From Candidatus Gastranaerophilales bacterium (GTDB lineage: Bacteria; Cyanobacteriota; Vampirovibrionia; Gastranaerophilales; Gastranaerophilaceae), in assembly GCA_944326585.1 (NCBI GenBank), contig CALVEN010000004.1, positions 112,794 through 176,793 of the forward strand: a stretch of 64,000 bases of DNA, read 5' to 3'. Shown one piece after another: positions 9,175 to 18,299 of this stretch. The notes beneath the pieces are model-generated. The model worked only from the letters and a program-made list of their open reading frames with translations. It did no database searches and was not told where the DNA came from. Made by a program: the position numbers and the translations under genes. Position 1 is the first letter of the stretch; each line of letters opens with the position of its first letter.

Positions 9175-9968
9175 AAATTTCAGCGGTTCAAATGTGTGCC
9201 GCCATAGGCGATAAAAAATCCAATTTTGAAAAAATAAAACAACTTACATCTTTAATTGAAAAAACTGATGTCATTGTTTTGCCTGAAGTTTGGACTGTCG
9301 GCTGGTCATGCAAAGATTTTATCAAGAGCGGCGAATATCTTGAAAATTCCGAAACTATCAAATTTTTATCCGAAATTGCAAAAGAAAAAAAATGCAATAT
9401 TATCGGCGGAAGCTTTGTCCGAAAAGTTGACGAAAAAACTTACTTCAACACCTGCCCGGTAATAGACAGACAAGGTCAATTAAAAGCTTTATACGACAAA
9501 AACCATCTGTATTCATATTACGGCTGCGGCGAAGGGGAATATATAACAAAAGGCGAAAATCCCGTTATGGTAAATCTTGACGGAATAAATTTCGGACTGA
9601 CAATCTGCTATGACATACGTTTTCCGGAGATTTACAGAGCGTATAGAAAGTCGGGTGCCGATATTTTTATAAACAGTGCTGCCTGGGCTTCGACAAAACC
9701 GATGCAATGGGAGATGATGACCCGTTCACGGGCAATTGAAAACCAGACATTTATGGTTGCGGTTAACCAGTTCGGACCTATGAGAAACAATGAAACAAAT
9801 CTTGGACATTCAAGAATTATTGACTATAATGGAAGTGTACTTTCTCAAATTTTATCCGGCGAAGGAGTTATTCAAGCCGAATTAAATCTTGTTGAAATGT
9901 ACAAATTTAGGGAAAAATGCACAATTTTAAATGATATTCAAAAGTCTTATGAGGTAAAATCCGTATGA
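9156..9968 (+). CDS. Carbon-nitrogen hydrolase (nitrilase superfamily)
   Basis: A 270-residue nitrilase-fold amidase. The E-K-C catalytic triad is present in VLPEVWTVGW, LYDKNHLYSYYG and LTICYDIRFPE. The overall pattern resembles omega-amidase/Nit2-type enzymes (CYDIRFPEIYR, SRAIENQTFMVAVNQ), which would hydrolyse alpha-ketoglutaramate-like amides, but substrate cannot be read from sequence alone. It overlaps the upstream acyltransferase gene by 19 bases and the downstream dacB-like gene by 4 (ATGA), so the three form one transcription unit. Confidence 0.88.
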   Translation: MEKRKIKISAVQMCAAIGDKKSNFEKIKQLTSLIEKTDVIVLPEVWTVGWSCKDFIKSGEYLENSETIKFLSEIAKEKKCNIIGGSFVRKVDEKTYFNTCPVIDRQGQLKALYDKNHLYSYYGCGEGEYITKGENPVMVNLDGINFGLTICYDIRFPEIYRAYRKSGADIFINSAAWASTKPMQWEMMTRSRAIENQTFMVAVNQFGPMRNNETNLGHSRIIDYNGSVLSQILSGEGVIQAELNLVEMYKFREKCTILNDIQKSYEVKSV

Positions 9969-11305
9969 AAAAATTTTTAAATCTGGTATTTGCGCTTATT
10001 TTAACCGTAACAACAGCAAATGCCGAAAATATTAATAAAGCTATTTCGGATTCCCGAATAAATAAAGGTGCCGTATCAATTTCCGTAAGAGACGCAGAAA
10101 CAGGCAAAATACTTTATGAACTTAACAGCGATAAACCCGTTTCTCCGGCATCCACTCTAAAATCAATAACTTTAGCTGCCGCTTTAAATGAACTGGGAAA
10201 AGATTTTGAATTTACAACAGAGCTTTATAAAAATACAAATAACGAATTAATCTTAAAACTCGGAGCTGACCCGTTTTTAAAAGCAAACGACTTAAAAACG
10301 CTGTTAAAGACAGCACATGAAAAAAATATAATTGAGCCAAAAGCATTTTTTATAGATGACACAATTATCGACCAAACCGAATGGGGCGAAGGCTGGCAGT
10401 GGGATGACGATTTAAATCCGCTTATGCCCAAATTCAGTGCATATAATATTGACAATAACCTTTTAAAAATAACGGTGGAGCCGACTTTCAAAGGCGCCCC
10501 CGCAGAAATAAAACTTGACGTGTTTTATCCTGCAACATTTGTAAACCTTGTCACGACAGGCAGCGCAAATGACGTTAAAATAAGCAGAAACAACAGCATC
10601 GCACCGAATGTTCTGAATATTGAAGGAACTGTTGCAAAACGTGAACAAATTGAAATTCCGATTAATTACCCGAAAAGATATTTTATATTAAGACTTGAAG
10701 ATGCAATACGGGATGAAAATATAGAATACTACGGGAATTTCGCTATAGAAAAACTCCCCGCACAGAATATATACCTTGTAGCAAAAACTGCCAACCCGAT
10801 TAAAAAAGCAGTTGATGCCATAATGCAGGAAAGCAATAATATGGCTGCGGAAACCGTGTTTAAAATTGCGGGAGGACATTACATGCAAAAAACAGGTTCC
10901 GCTGAAGATGCCGTAAAAATGCTGCTGGATTACTGCAGGCAGCTCGGTATTGATACAAAAAACATTAAAATAGTTGACGGAAGCGGAGTTTCTAAAAACA
11001 ATCTTGTAACAGCGGACTTCATGACATCTTTTTTAACCGCGCAGTATAAAAAAGATCCGGCTTATAAAGATATATTCGCATCCTCGGGTGAGGGCACCTT
11101 AAAAGACCGCATGCTGTATTTTAAAGATAACCTGAGAGCTAAAACCGGAACCCTTACTGACGTAAGCGCAATAGCAGGCTTTCTCACAACAGCCCGCGGC
11201 AGACTTGTTGCCTTTGATATTATGACAAATGACCCGCAAACAAAAAATTCCGACAAAAAAATGCTTGAGGAATATATATTAAGAGCGATTCATTCATCAT
11301 ACTAA
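9965..11305 (+). CDS. dacB: D-alanyl-D-alanine carboxypeptidase/endopeptidase, PBP4 (S13) type
   Basis: A 446-residue penicillin-binding protein of peptidase family S13. It has a signal peptide (MKKFLNLVFALILTVTTANA) and the three active-site motifs: SxxK as STLK at Ser63, SxN as SNN in MQESNNMAAE, and KTG in RAKTGTLTD. The long insertion between the first and second motif is typical of PBP4. It would trim or cut peptidoglycan cross-links in the periplasm. It is translationally coupled to the nitrilase gene and converges on a prepilin gene, overlapping its stop by 4 bases. Confidence 0.93.
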   Translation: MKKFLNLVFALILTVTTANAENINKAISDSRINKGAVSISVRDAETGKILYELNSDKPVSPASTLKSITLAAALNELGKDFEFTTELYKNTNNELILKLGADPFLKANDLKTLLKTAHEKNIIEPKAFFIDDTIIDQTEWGEGWQWDDDLNPLMPKFSAYNIDNNLLKITVEPTFKGAPAEIKLDVFYPATFVNLVTTGSANDVKISRNNSIAPNVLNIEGTVAKREQIEIPINYPKRYFILRLEDAIRDENIEYYGNFAIEKLPAQNIYLVAKTANPIKKAVDAIMQESNNMAAETVFKIAGGHYMQKTGSAEDAVKMLLDYCRQLGIDTKNIKIVDGSGVSKNNLVTADFMTSFLTAQYKKDPAYKDIFASSGEGTLKDRMLYFKDNLRAKTGTLTDVSAIAGFLTTARGRLVAFDIMTNDPQTKNSDKKMLEEYILRAIHSSY

Positions 11306-12657
11306 AATATTTTAACAGGTTCTTTAACCATCATTCTGCAATCGCGCGTCGTATCCTTACACAAATCATACTGGACTTTGCCGTCACAGTATTTAGAGCT
11401 TTTGATATAACCGATGGCACATGCCGCACTTCTGAAATTCGCGTCTTTCATCAATAATTTCAAGGCTCTGTTCGGTCCGCTGTAGTCGTCATATACTACA
11501 TTTACTTTTAAATGCTCCATATTGTTTCCGCCTGACGGTGACGATTCATTATACGCAGCTATAACTTTCCCCGATTTTAACAAGTAAAACGGAAATACAT
11601 CTTCCCATAATATACTTTTGCCCGATTTCCCGTTTACATCTATATATATTTCAAATCCCTCTCTGTCTAATTCGTCCTCTGCGTCCGACAACTCGCTTAT
11701 TGTTACTAAATCTGAACCTATATATAATTTCAACCCGTTTGAAAATACTATATTAGGAGTTAAACCCGTAAAATTCTTCGACGTAACCTTACTCTGTACG
11801 TTTGCAGGAGATACACTGCAATCAGAAGCTGATATATTATAATCTTTTTTAATCTTATCACATAATACATCGTTGTATGAATCAAGGACTTCATCAGACT
11901 CATCCGGTTCAACTTCTTCTATAGGGGTTAAACAGGCAGCATAAACTGTTGAATTATTTCTATGTGCCGCAGAATCTCCGCCCATTCCTGATGACTCTGT
12001 AAAAACAGAAGCTCTTATTCCGTCTGTATGTGTACCCTTAGCAAACCAGAACGCTGTGTAATCCATTGGGCAATCATAATATTCTCCTTTTCCAGAAAGA
12101 CAAAGCGATACAAATTTTATAGGATTAAGCAAATTCAATTTTTCTAAAGTCTCGATATCCGTTCCGTCATTAGTCAGCTTATATATTTCCGCAGCACCAT
12201 AGGCACTCGGTAGTAAACCGTTACATGCCTTTACTGCACCTGCATAATAGTCCTCTTCATAATAACAGCCGTAGATATTATCGTAAATTTTCGCTAATTC
12301 CTCACACTCACTTTTACTGACCGGCACAGGAATAAATGCAGGTTCATTAATACATTCATCAGAAAATTGCACAAGACATTGCTTGGCAGGTTCTTCCAAA
12401 GGAGTATTCAACACAGTCTGTAATATATTTGCAGACATGTCCTTTACCGCCATATATCCCATATAATACGAATAATAATCAACTTTTTTCATCTTACTGA
12501 GCGTTATGGGTAAAGTAACCATGACAACAAGCGTCATCACGACAAGCACAATTGACAACTCCCCCAGTGTAAACCCACGTCTAAAAAGGCTTAAATTCAC
12601 CTCATCCCCGGTTTCGGGTCTGCTAATCACAACTCTTTTCATACCTTTCTTCTGCAT
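11302..12657 (-). CDS. Type IV pilin-like protein with a lectin-like extracellular module
   Basis: A 451-residue prepilin. The leader ends in LSLFRRG and the mature part begins FTLGELSIVLVVMTLVVMV, so prepilin peptidase should cut after the Gly. I use ATG 12657 because TATAAT (12665-12670) lies 7 bases before it; ATG 12642, with an AGAAAGG site, is an alternative. The extracellular part is cysteine-rich and contains a module (SKSECEEL, YGCYYEEDYYAGAVKACNG) also found in the prepilin at 32481-33725. It has no poly-G tract. Its helix-coding DNA is nearly identical to that of the left-edge prepilin. Confidence 0.85.
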   Translation of the reverse strand: MQKKGMKRVVISRPETGDEVNLSLFRRGFTLGELSIVLVVMTLVVMVTLPITLSKMKKVDYYSYYMGYMAVKDMSANILQTVLNTPLEEPAKQCLVQFSDECINEPAFIPVPVSKSECEELAKIYDNIYGCYYEEDYYAGAVKACNGLLPSAYGAAEIYKLTNDGTDIETLEKLNLLNPIKFVSLCLSGKGEYYDCPMDYTAFWFAKGTHTDGIRASVFTESSGMGGDSAAHRNNSTVYAACLTPIEEVEPDESDEVLDSYNDVLCDKIKKDYNISASDCSVSPANVQSKVTSKNFTGLTPNIVFSNGLKLYIGSDLVTISELSDAEDELDREGFEIYIDVNGKSGKSILWEDVFPFYLLKSGKVIAAYNESSPSGGNNMEHLKVNVVYDDYSGPNRALKLLMKDANFRSAACAIGYIKSSKYCDGKVQYDLCKDTTRDCRMMVKEPVKIF

Positions 12658-12771
12658 ATTTAATATTATATAGAATTTAATAAAAATTTGCAAGATAGTA
12701 TTCAAATAAAACCGGTTAAGATATTTTTACAATTAGAAAATCTTTAAATCTTATGCTACACTAAAAATATC

Positions 12772-13632
12772 ATGGAACCTTTAGTAAGTATAATTACAAC
12801 AACGCACAATATTGTGGAAAAAGGTCAGGCTGATGATTTCAGCCTTCTTGTCACCCTGCTTGACATGCAAACTTATCCGAATATTGAACATATTATCATT
12901 GATAATGCTTCAACCGATGACACGGTTGTTTTGTTAAAAGATTACAAAAATAAAGGCTATATACAATTTTATTCCGAGCCTGATACTGGCAAATTCAATG
13001 CCTTTAACAAAGGTATTTTAAGAGCAAAAGGCAAATATATCTCCTTTATCAGCTGTGATGATTTTTATCACGACATTACAGCCATAACGGATTTAGTTAA
13101 TCTGATGGAAGCAGAAAACGCCGATTTTTCATTTTCTCCTTCGTATTGCAGGCATTCAGAAGGCTTTGTATTTCTGTTTACGCCTGCCATGCACAATGCC
13201 TTTCAGGTTATGCCATGCCCGAGACAATGCATGTTTTTCAAAAAATCAGTACTGGAAAAAGAAAATTATTTTGACGAAAAATTCAGACTTTTATCAGATT
13301 ATGACATGATTATAAGATTAATGATGAAAAAATATAAGCCTGTATATTTCAACCAGAATTACACCACTTATAAAGTAGGAGAAAAAGTTACGGCAAATCC
13401 TCAGGCTGAACATAATGAAGCTAAAGCGATTTTCTTCAAAAATTACAGATCACTTTACCCGCTTAACGAAGAACTGCTTGAGAGAATGGTAAGACTCTCC
13501 GACTTTCCGAAAGAATTACTGGATAAACTTGTCACAATGTTTCCGGAAGAGGATAAAGATTTATTTTACGAAAGATGCGAACAGATGCATCAATTGAGAT
13601 TAAATGTAGCACAACAACAAACTCAACAGTAA
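12772..13632 (+). CDS. Family 2 glycosyltransferase
   Basis: A 286-residue GT-A fold glycosyltransferase of family GT2. The nucleotide-binding start LVSIITTTHNI, the IDNASTDDT motif and the SCDDFYHD acidic motif are all present; RQCMFFKKSVLE corresponds to the acceptor region. No membrane segment is visible, so it is cytosolic. It is followed after 9 bases by a Gfo/Idh/MocA oxidoreductase and a CDP-alcohol transferase. That grouping suggests synthesis of a modified sugar or glycolipid head group, which is inference. A TACACT box lies 9 bases before the ATG. Confidence 0.88.
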   Translation: MEPLVSIITTTHNIVEKGQADDFSLLVTLLDMQTYPNIEHIIIDNASTDDTVVLLKDYKNKGYIQFYSEPDTGKFNAFNKGILRAKGKYISFISCDDFYHDITAITDLVNLMEAENADFSFSPSYCRHSEGFVFLFTPAMHNAFQVMPCPRQCMFFKKSVLEKENYFDEKFRLLSDYDMIIRLMMKKYKPVYFNQNYTTYKVGEKVTANPQAEHNEAKAIFFKNYRSLYPLNEELLERMVRLSDFPKELLDKLVTMFPEEDKDLFYERCEQMHQLRLNVAQQQTQQ

Positions 13633-13641
13633 AGGGATAAT

Positions 13642-14646
13642 ATGAAAGAACAAAAAATAGCAGTTATAGGATGCGGATTATGGGGGAGAAATATTGTAAG
13701 GAATTTTTACAACCTCAACGTTTTGGAAATGGTTTGCGATCTTGACGATGACAATATTGCAAAGATAAAAGATTTATATCCGAATGTTACAATCACAAAA
13801 GACTTTAATGACATTATTAACAACCCTGCAATCACATCAGTAGCAGTGGTAACGCCGAGCCATACACATTATAAAATGGTTAAAGCAATGCTTGAGGCAG
13901 GGAAAAACGTTTATGTAGAAAAACCGATTTCAACCGTCGCACAGGAAGCCAAAGACTTGAAAGAACTTGCTGACAGCAAAGGGCTTGTTTTAATGGTAGG
14001 TCATCTTTTATTATACCATCCTGCAGTAAACAGATTAAAAATGCTCATCGAAGAAGGAGCCTTAGGCGATATTGTTTACGCGCAGAGCGACAGATTGAAT
14101 GTAAACTATTTCAAAAATGACAGAAGTGTTATGTGGGATTTGGCGCCTCATGACGTTTCAATGATGAGCTATGTAATCGGAAAAGAACCTGTCAGAATAA
14201 TTTCCGCAATAGGAAGTTCAACCGACAGAAATGATATTATGGACATTACCCACCTCGGAATAGAATTTGAAGACGGCGTAATCGGACATATTACAGACAG
14301 CTGGATAACCCCGAGAAAACACGTGCAATTACTGGTCAGAGGAACTAAAGCAACAGCTATTTTGGATGATACATTACCTGAACATAAACTGACAATTTAT
14401 GATAATTACGCGGAAGATAACACAAAAAATATCACGCTTGATTATCTTGAAATTGAACCATTAAAGCTTGAATGCCAGCATTTTATAAGCTGCTGCGAGT
14501 CAGGTAAAAAAGCACGCTCTGACGGCGATAACGGATTTATGGTAACAAAAATTTTAGAGCAGGCTGAAAAAATGATGCTCGGCGACAGGGCTAAAAAACT
14601 TGATGAAGTTGATTTCGGACTTTCGAGAGTAAAACAGCATTTATAA
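13642..14646 (+). CDS. Gfo/Idh/MocA family NAD(P)-dependent oxidoreductase
   Basis: A 334-residue sugar-type dehydrogenase. The N-terminal Rossmann fold reads AVIGCGLWGRNIVRNF, the conserved EKPIS motif (residues about 93-97) carries the active-site Lys, and HPAVNRLKMLIEEGALGDI is the usual family helix-strand. WDLAPHDVSMM provides the conserved His. Homologues act on UDP- or nucleotide-linked sugars such as UDP-GlcNAcA. It sits between a glycosyltransferase and a CDP-alcohol phosphatidyltransferase and has an AAGGGAT-like ribosome site. Confidence 0.88.
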   Translation: MKEQKIAVIGCGLWGRNIVRNFYNLNVLEMVCDLDDDNIAKIKDLYPNVTITKDFNDIINNPAITSVAVVTPSHTHYKMVKAMLEAGKNVYVEKPISTVAQEAKDLKELADSKGLVLMVGHLLLYHPAVNRLKMLIEEGALGDIVYAQSDRLNVNYFKNDRSVMWDLAPHDVSMMSYVIGKEPVRIISAIGSSTDRNDIMDITHLGIEFEDGVIGHITDSWITPRKHVQLLVRGTKATAILDDTLPEHKLTIYDNYAEDNTKNITLDYLEIEPLKLECQHFISCCESGKKARSDGDNGFMVTKILEQAEKMMLGDRAKKLDEVDFGLSRVKQHL

Positions 14647-14656
14647 GGAGAAGATC

Positions 14657-15256
14657 ATGGCGAATTTTGTATCAATATTCAGAATTTTCGTAGCATTTTT
14701 TGCGATATATTTACTTTTCATACCTACAACATGGTCATATTTACTTGCATTTATCTTAACAATAATTGCATTTATATTAGACGGTGTGGACGGATATCTT
14801 GCGAGAAAATTCAACGAAGCATCGCAGTTAGGCTCAGTACTGGATATTATGGGCGACAGGATTGTAGAGGCATCCTACTGGATTATATTTGCGGTTCTCG
14901 GATGGCTTAACCCGATTTTTCCGATAATCTGCGTAACACGTGCATTTACGACAGACAGCATACGAAGTGTAGCACTGGCTCAAGGTTACACAGCATTCGG
15001 CGACACATCAATGCAATCGAGCAAAATCGGCAAATTCATCTGCGCTTCAAAATTTATGAGAATAAGCTATGCAGTTGCAAAAGTTGTGGCATTTATTCTT
15101 ATAATATTTGCTCACACACCCGGTTTTGAAATTTATCCTGCTTTCGGAATAATGAATACAGTTGCGGTAATATTTGCATGGATTGCAATTATATTCTGTG
15201 TTGTGAGAGCAATTCCTGTTGTTGCAGAAAGCAAAAAACTTTTTGAGAAAAAATAA
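14657..15256 (+). CDS. CDP-alcohol phosphatidyltransferase family protein
   Basis: A 199-residue integral membrane enzyme. The CDP-alcohol transferase signature DG-x2-AR-x8-G-x3-D-x3-D is present as DGVDGYLARKFNEASQLG followed by SVLDIMGDR. Several hydrophobic segments surround it. By length and sequence it could be a phosphatidylglycerophosphate synthase, or make another phospholipid from CDP-diacylglycerol; the alcohol acceptor is not decided by the sequence. It starts 10 bases after the oxidoreductase with an AAGGAGAAG ribosome site. Confidence 0.85.
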   Translation: MANFVSIFRIFVAFFAIYLLFIPTTWSYLLAFILTIIAFILDGVDGYLARKFNEASQLGSVLDIMGDRIVEASYWIIFAVLGWLNPIFPIICVTRAFTTDSIRSVALAQGYTAFGDTSMQSSKIGKFICASKFMRISYAVAKVVAFILIIFAHTPGFEIYPAFGIMNTVAVIFAWIAIIFCVVRAIPVVAESKKLFEKK

Positions 15257-15257
15257 A

Positions 15258-15701
15258 ATGTTTAATATTGTTTTATATGAACCAGAAATTCCGCAAAATA
15301 CGGGAAATATTGCAAGGCTTTGTGCATGTACGGGCGCAAAGCTGTATCTCGTAGGCAAACTTGGTTTTTCCCTTTCAAACAAATATACAAAACGTGCGGG
15401 CTTAGACTACTGGGACAGTGTTGATATCCAAAAGATTGATACAATGGAGGAATTGTTAGAAGCCAACAAACGTGCCAATTTTTATTATCTGACCACAAAA
15501 TCAAAAAAATTATATACTGATATAAAATTCAAAAACGGTGATTTTCTTGTATTCGGACCCGAAACAAGAGGACTTCCCGATAAATATGTCAAAGACCCGA
15601 ATGCCATAACAATTCCGATGAAAGAAGGTCAAAGAAGTTTAAATTTGTCAAATTCAGTTGCTATAGTAGTTTATGAAGGTATAAGACAAAATGGAATTTA
15701 A
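15258..15701 (+). CDS. trmL: tRNA (cytidine(34)-2'-O)-methyltransferase, TrmL
   Basis: A 147-residue SPOUT-fold methyltransferase that modifies the wobble ribose of certain leucine tRNAs. Diagnostic features are the start MFNIVLYEPEIPQNTGNIAR, FGPETRGLP, and RSLNLSNSVAIVVYE at the knot. I start it at ATG 15258, one base after the previous stop; longer in-frame extensions lie inside the upstream gene. The 3' end overlaps nnrD by 11 bases. Confidence 0.92.
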   Translation: MFNIVLYEPEIPQNTGNIARLCACTGAKLYLVGKLGFSLSNKYTKRAGLDYWDSVDIQKIDTMEELLEANKRANFYYLTTKSKKLYTDIKFKNGDFLVFGPETRGLPDKYVKDPNAITIPMKEGQRSLNLSNSVAIVVYEGIRQNGI

Positions 15702-16494
15702 ATTACCGGAAAGAAGCCAAAATTCGCATAAAGGGACATTCGGCAGAGTCTTAAACATAGCAGGTTCACGCTACATGCCGGGGGCAGCCTACTTATCAAG
15801 CATTGCGGCGCTGAAAATCGGTGCCGGATATTGTTTTTTAGCATCGGAAGAATCAGTTATACAGGCAGTTGCAGCCCAGACACAAAATGTTGTATTTGTA
15901 CCTCTTAAAAATATAAAAAAACAACTGCAAACCGCGGATGTACTTTCTATAGGATGCGGACTTTCAATATCACATCAAGCCCAAAACACATTCAAAACAG
16001 CCATAAAATATTCAAAAAATCTTCCGACAATAACAGATGCTGACGGGCTTAACATTTTAGCGAAAAACAAAAATTACGTGCCTAATAACCTGATTATAAC
16101 GCCTCATCCTGCAGAAGCCGCAAGACTTTTAAATACAACAACCGAAAATATTTTATCCGACAGGGAAAAAAGCGCAAAACAACTCACTGAAAAATATCAT
16201 TGCGTTACTGTATTAAAATCGCATAACACTATAGTATGTTCAAAAGATTTTGAGATTTACATAAATCAAACAGGTAATAGCGCGCTTGCAAAAGCAGGCA
16301 GCGGAGATGTTTTAACAGGGATAATCGCCGGACTTCTTGCGCAAAAAATGACACCTTTTGATGCGGCAAAGCTCGGCGTTTATATTCATGGACTCTGCGG
16401 TGAAATTGCTTCTGAAAAGAAAACTGAATACTCTGTTATGGCTGCAGATTTAATTGACGCGATACCGGAAGTTATTATCCGAAATAATTTATAA
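15691..16494 (+). CDS. nnrD: ADP-dependent (S)-NAD(P)H-hydrate dehydratase
   Basis: A 267-residue ribokinase-fold enzyme that repairs hydrated NAD(P)H. Motifs include FGRVLNIAGS, the ITDADGLN and ITPHPAEAARLL segments, KSHNTIV and the C-terminal AKAGSGDVLTGIIAGLLAQ nucleotide-binding loop. It lacks the N-terminal epimerase (NnrE) domain often fused to it, so the epimerase must be encoded elsewhere or be missing. It overlaps trmL by 11 bases and converges on a small gene, overlapping it by 20 bases. Confidence 0.92.
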   Translation: MEFKLPERSQNSHKGTFGRVLNIAGSRYMPGAAYLSSIAALKIGAGYCFLASEESVIQAVAAQTQNVVFVPLKNIKKQLQTADVLSIGCGLSISHQAQNTFKTAIKYSKNLPTITDADGLNILAKNKNYVPNNLIITPHPAEAARLLNTTTENILSDREKSAKQLTEKYHCVTVLKSHNTIVCSKDFEIYINQTGNSALAKAGSGDVLTGIIAGLLAQKMTPFDAAKLGVYIHGLCGEIASEKKTEYSVMAADLIDAIPEVIIRNNL

Positions 16495-16693
16495 TATTCC
16501 CGACTAAAGCTGCTATGTTTTTAGCTTCTTCCTCTTTTTTAGCTTTTTCTGCCAGCTTTGCGGCATCTTCGGTTATAAGGGCAGTTGCAGGGAAAAAGTC
16601 ATCCGCATTATCAACTGCAGCTTTTTTTACCGGCACCAGACAGGTATCCAATACTACATCCGGTAAATTTTTTCCTATTGCACTTACGTTCAT
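16475..16693 (-). CDS. Small protein of unknown function (72 aa), Ala/Lys-rich tail
   Basis: I do not recognise this protein. The start at 16693 is set by an AAGGAG ribosome site 7 bases upstream. It begins MNVSAIGKNLPDVV, has no signal peptide, and its second half is an amphipathic Ala/Lys/Glu helix (AAKLAEKAKKEEEAKNIAAL). The N-terminal pattern resembles that of the small protein at 28236-28445 (VNNIGK) and other Sec-less proteins in this window. It is convergent with nnrD, whose end it overlaps. Confidence 0.65.
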   Translation of the reverse strand: MNVSAIGKNLPDVVLDTCLVPVKKAAVDNADDFFPATALITEDAAKLAEKAKKEEEAKNIAALVGNIINYFG

Positions 16694-16780
16694 AATATTC
16701 TCCTTAGTTATTAACATTAATACTCATAAATTTCAAAATTGATAAAAAAACAAAATAAAATTTACAATAATTAATATAAA

Positions 16781-17908
16781 TTAATAACAATTCGACAATT
16801 TACCGAGGACAACGCGTTTATTCGCACCGGTGCATGAAGGGAGGTTATTGGGGATGTGATAATAAGTACAATATCCTAAAACAGCAAAAGCCATAACCTC
16901 TTTAAAATTATTTGAAATACCGTAATCTTCATGTGTTTTAAGTGCAATATGCCCGGGCAAATACACTCTTAAGAATTTCATTATGGCAGGATTATACGCA
17001 CCTCCGCCTCCGATTATTACTTCATTAATATCAATATCCGGATAAATAAATCTTTCATAGGCTGCCGCTATAGTTTTCGCCGTAAGAGCTGTAACTGTTG
17101 AAATAATATCAGCAGGATTTTCAGGAGCAAATTTTAAAGCATTCTCAATATAATTTGATGTAAAATATTCTCTGCCTGTAGATTTTGGCGGATTTTTAAA
17201 ATAATATTCATCCTGCATTAAACAATCCAGCCAGCTTTCACAAACACTTCCAGACAGGGCAATTTTGCCGTCTTTATCATAAGATTTGCCGTAAAATTTA
17301 TTCATACAATAATCAATAATTAAATTTCCCGGACCAGTATCAAATCCGAAGGTATCATGTTCTTTTGATACAACCGTAACATTTGATATGCCGCCGATAT
17401 TTTGGATTGCCGCATTTTTACCATTGAACCACTTTTCATCCGCAAAACACACAAGAGGCGCTCCCTGACCGCAGGCAGCAATATCCGCTTCTCTGAAATT
17501 TGAAATCACAGGGCAGCCGGTTTCGTATGAAATAACCGAGCTGTCACCGATTTGCAAAGTACTTTTCAAAGATATATCATCCAATTTTTCATTAAAAGGA
17601 TAATGATAAATTGTCTGCCCGTGACTTGAAATAAAATCAGGCTTGCCAAATTCGGATATCAAAACTTTACACGCATCAGCGAAGCATTTGCCTATTGCAA
17701 AATTCATCTGACAAATATCTTTTACAGAAGCATAACCCGAAAAAAGCTGAAAAATTTTAGCCCTGATATGCTCCGGATATTTATAATTTATACCTGATAT
17801 CAACCGGCATGACAAATCCGGCATGACCTCACACAAACCCGCATCAATAGAATCGCATGACGTCCCTGACATCAAAGCTATAATCTTTTTAGACTCTAAT
17901 TCTTCCAT
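16781..17908 (-). CDS. anmK: Anhydro-N-acetylmuramic acid kinase
   Basis: A 375-residue kinase that cleaves and phosphorylates anhydro-MurNAc during peptidoglycan recycling, giving MurNAc-6-phosphate. The ATP-binding start IIALMSGTSCDSIDAGL, SSHGQTIYHYP, NIGGISNVTVV, FDTGPGNLIID and IGGGGAYNPAIM are all family motifs. No murQ is beside it. A TATATT box about 8 bases before the ATG suggests a short or absent leader. Confidence 0.95.
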   Translation of the reverse strand: MEELESKKIIALMSGTSCDSIDAGLCEVMPDLSCRLISGINYKYPEHIRAKIFQLFSGYASVKDICQMNFAIGKCFADACKVLISEFGKPDFISSHGQTIYHYPFNEKLDDISLKSTLQIGDSSVISYETGCPVISNFREADIAACGQGAPLVCFADEKWFNGKNAAIQNIGGISNVTVVSKEHDTFGFDTGPGNLIIDYCMNKFYGKSYDKDGKIALSGSVCESWLDCLMQDEYYFKNPPKSTGREYFTSNYIENALKFAPENPADIISTVTALTAKTIAAAYERFIYPDIDINEVIIGGGGAYNPAIMKFLRVYLPGHIALKTHEDYGISNNFKEVMAFAVLGYCTYYHIPNNLPSCTGANKRVVLGKLSNCY

Positions 17909-18299
17909 AACTTAATAATATAAAAAAGCCTGTAAAGATACAAGCTTTTCAAATACAACTAACCAAATTTTCCCAAATAATATCCCTAAATCTTTACAGT
18001 ATAAATACTGTCTTTGCCATCACCTCTGTTTCTCTTTTTCATTTTTCAGCTCGGTAGCCATTTCCTATTGATACTAATGTAAAACTAAGTTAAGAGTTTG
18101 ACAAGCAAAAAAAAATTATTATTTTTTTACAATTGACCATGCCCCCAGTATTAATAAGTAAAAATTCAAGTTCTTAAATCTTAATGAAGTAAATTTAATG
18201 AAATTACGTAAAATTTTAAGAGTTTTTTAATTGACAATGAAAAATTACGAATAAAATAAAAAGCATGCCTAAAGAAAAAATTTGTAGTAAAATATTAAT
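17909..18299. other. 391-bp AT-rich intergenic region between anmK and the WYL genes
   Basis: The region separates divergent genes and must hold both promoters. On the plus strand TAAAAT (18288-18293) is 6 bases before the WYL start. On the minus strand a short frame begins ATG at 18061, meets TGA at 18020-18022 and then stays open to TAA at 17912-17914, six bases before anmK and in its frame. I see no tRNA, terminator of note or recognisable riboswitch. Confidence 0.5.

Noticed and set aside
18000..18110. Possible riboswitch upstream of anmK or the WYL genes
   Set aside because: I compared it by eye with cyclic di-GMP, cobalamin, yybP, glutamine and guanidine types and saw no matching core.
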